DNA from: an uncultured Eubacteriales bacterium
Lineage (GTDB): Bacteria > Bacillota > Clostridia > Oscillospirales > Acutalibacteraceae
DNA length: 7,064 nucleotides
NCBI GenBank assembly: GCA_900319615.1
Contig: ONPE01000071.1
Span: 1 to 7,064 of the forward strand
Reading direction: 5' to 3'
Part shown: piece after piece, positions 6,401 through 7,064 of the stretch
How the letters are laid out: every line of letters starts with the position of its first letter
Position numbering within the stretch: position 1 is the stretch's first letter
Program-made: the position numbers and the translations under genes
Notes under the pieces: model-generated
What the model saw: only the letters and a program-made list of their open reading frames with translations
Database searches by the model: none
What the model was told of the DNA's origin: nothing

Positions 6401-6643
6401 CTACAGATTTTTCAGCTTTTCAAGACAGGCGGCGCAGATCGGCTTGCCGTAGAGCTCGGAGAGATCGTCGCTGCTGCCGCAGAAAACGCACTTCATGGCG
6501 TACTTCTTCATGACGATAGCGTCGGACTCGGTGAATAGCTCGATAGTATCGCCTGTGTCGATGTCAAATTCATTTCGCAGAGGCTTGGGGATAACGATGC
6601 GCCCCAGCTTGTCTATCTTGCAGAGAAAGCCTGCCGGTTTCAT
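6401..6643 (-). CDS. AbrB/SpoVT-family transcriptional regulator with C-terminal zinc knuckle
   Basis: An 80-residue protein. Residues about 1-47 form the swapped-hairpin AbrB DNA-binding domain, with the diagnostic KIDKLGRIVIPKPLR stretch (9-23) followed by FDIDTGDTIEL. Residues 52-73 hold two Cys pairs, CVFC (52-55) and CAAC (70-73), a probable zinc-binding knuckle common in clostridial members. It likely binds DNA as a dimer or tetramer and regulates transition-state or sporulation genes; its target is not visible. The start is the ATG at 6643, eight bases after AAAGGA (6652-6657). An in-frame TTG at 6691 is rejected because it lies upstream of the predicted -10 box. It is divergent from spmA across 113 bp, so it could influence that gene or itself. 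Confidence 0.93.
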   Translation of the reverse strand: MKPAGFLCKIDKLGRIVIPKPLRNEFDIDTGDTIELFTESDAIVMKKYAMKCVFCGSSDDLSELYGKPICAACLEKLKNL

Positions 6644-6651
6644 TTCTCTCT

Positions 6652-6657
6652 TCCTTT
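6652..6657 (-). promoter_or_regulatory. Ribosome binding site deciding the AbrB-type gene start
   Basis: AAAGGA on the minus strand, eight bases before the ATG at 6643, selects the 80-residue product that begins at the canonical MKPAG end of the family. Confidence 0.65.
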
Positions 6658-6681
6658 CGGTCAATGTTGTATTATGTAGAA

Positions 6682-6710
6682 AGTTTACCAATAATAGGCA
6701 AATTTGTCAA
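6682..6710 (-). promoter_or_regulatory. Candidate sigma-A promoter for the AbrB-type gene
   Basis: A perfect TTGACA -35 (minus strand, 6705-6710) is followed after 17 bp by TAAACT (6682-6687), a 4/6 match to TATAAT. It gives a short leader before the start at 6643. The surrounding divergent intergenic DNA is AT-rich, as expected for a promoter region. Confidence 0.6.
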
Positions 6711-6756
6711 GTATTAACCATGCTTTTGCTGGATCACAAAAAATAAGGGGGACTGT

Positions 6757-7064
6757 ATGTCGTACGTTTTCGCGGGGATGATCGCGGTATCATTTATATA
6801 TGCGATGATAAGCGGAGGCTTGGGCGAGCTCAGCACGGGGATGATGGACTCCGCAGGGTCGGCGGTGGAGCTGCTGATATCCATAAGCGGCATGATCTGT
6901 ATGTGGTCGGGCTTTATGCGGATAGCAAAGGACAGCGGCGTGATAGAGAGGCTGTCGCGGCTGTGCGCTCCGCTGCTGAGTAGGCTGTTCCCCGACGTTG
7001 GGGAGGGTACCGACGCCTTCCGTTATATCTCGATGAACTTCAGCGCGAATCTCCTCGGCTTGGG
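6757..7064 (+). CDS. spmA: Spore maturation protein A (SpmA), nucleoside-recognition/Gate-domain membrane protein; 3' end outside window
   Basis: The first 102 codons are present and the frame is open to the right edge. The N-terminus is hydrophobic (about 4-20), followed by the family landmarks ISISGMICMWSGFMRIA (41-57), an SGVIERLSRLCAPLLSRLFPD stretch beginning near 60, and YISMNFSANLLGLG from 90 on, which matches the SpmA pattern of a gated membrane protein. Full-length SpmA is about 200 residues and is usually followed by spmB. In Bacillus, SpmA and SpmB affect spore core dehydration. The start ATG has a purine-rich AAGGGGGA site (6745-6752) close upstream. No convincing sigma-A promoter is visible in the short gap, which would fit a sporulation sigma factor, though I could not identify a sigma-E or sigma-G box. 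It is divergent from the AbrB-type gene. Confidence 0.88.
   Translation, partial: MSYVFAGMIAVSFIYAMISGGLGELSTGMMDSAGSAVELLISISGMICMWSGFMRIAKDSGVIERLSRLCAPLLSRLFPDVGEGTDAFRYISMNFSANLLGL

Overview
The window looks like a chromosomal segment of a spore-forming, anaerobic Clostridia-type Firmicute. An Oscillospiraceae/Ruminococcus-like genome of roughly balanced base composition is my best guess. The reasons are a spmA-type sporulation gene, an AbrB-type regulator with a C-terminal zinc knuckle, a Dlt/AlgI-like surface-modification cassette and strong AGGAGG-type ribosome binding sites. Genus-level placement is an inference from family resemblance, not a database match.

Positions 1-5538, plus strand: five genes in one direction look like one functional cassette. 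They are the C-terminal part of an amino-acid-type adenylating enzyme (cut by the left edge), a free-standing 75-residue carrier protein, a fold-type III PLP enzyme of the LysA/ornithine decarboxylase superfamily, a 543-residue MBOAT membrane acyltransferase and a membrane-anchored SGNH-type protein. This is the logic of the D-alanylation (Dlt) pathway: activate an amino acid, load it on a carrier, transfer it across the membrane with an MBOAT, and finish with a DltD-like SGNH protein. The difference is that a PLP decarboxylase-like gene sits between carrier and MBOAT. The closest established precedent for adenylation + carrier + type III decarboxylase is BtrJ/BtrI/BtrK of butirosin biosynthesis, where glutamate is decarboxylated while bound to the carrier. 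I therefore propose that this cassette decorates a surface polymer with a decarboxylated (amine-bearing) acyl group rather than D-alanine. A strong bidirectional hairpin terminator (5556-5591) closes the cassette.

Positions 902-1148 hold a remarkable 169-bp nested palindrome (918-1086) between the adenylase and carrier genes. A diverged partial relative of one arm lies at 6366-6399, so this is probably a dispersed repeat family (MITE- or REP-like).

Positions 5670-6720, minus strand: a ComEB-type dCMP/deoxycytidylate deaminase and a small AbrB/SpoVT-family regulator, each with a recognisable sigma-A-type promoter. The roughly 245-bp gap between them is filled with repeat-like sequence. From 6757 to the right edge the plus strand carries the start of spmA (spore maturation protein A), divergent from the AbrB-type gene and cut by the window edge.
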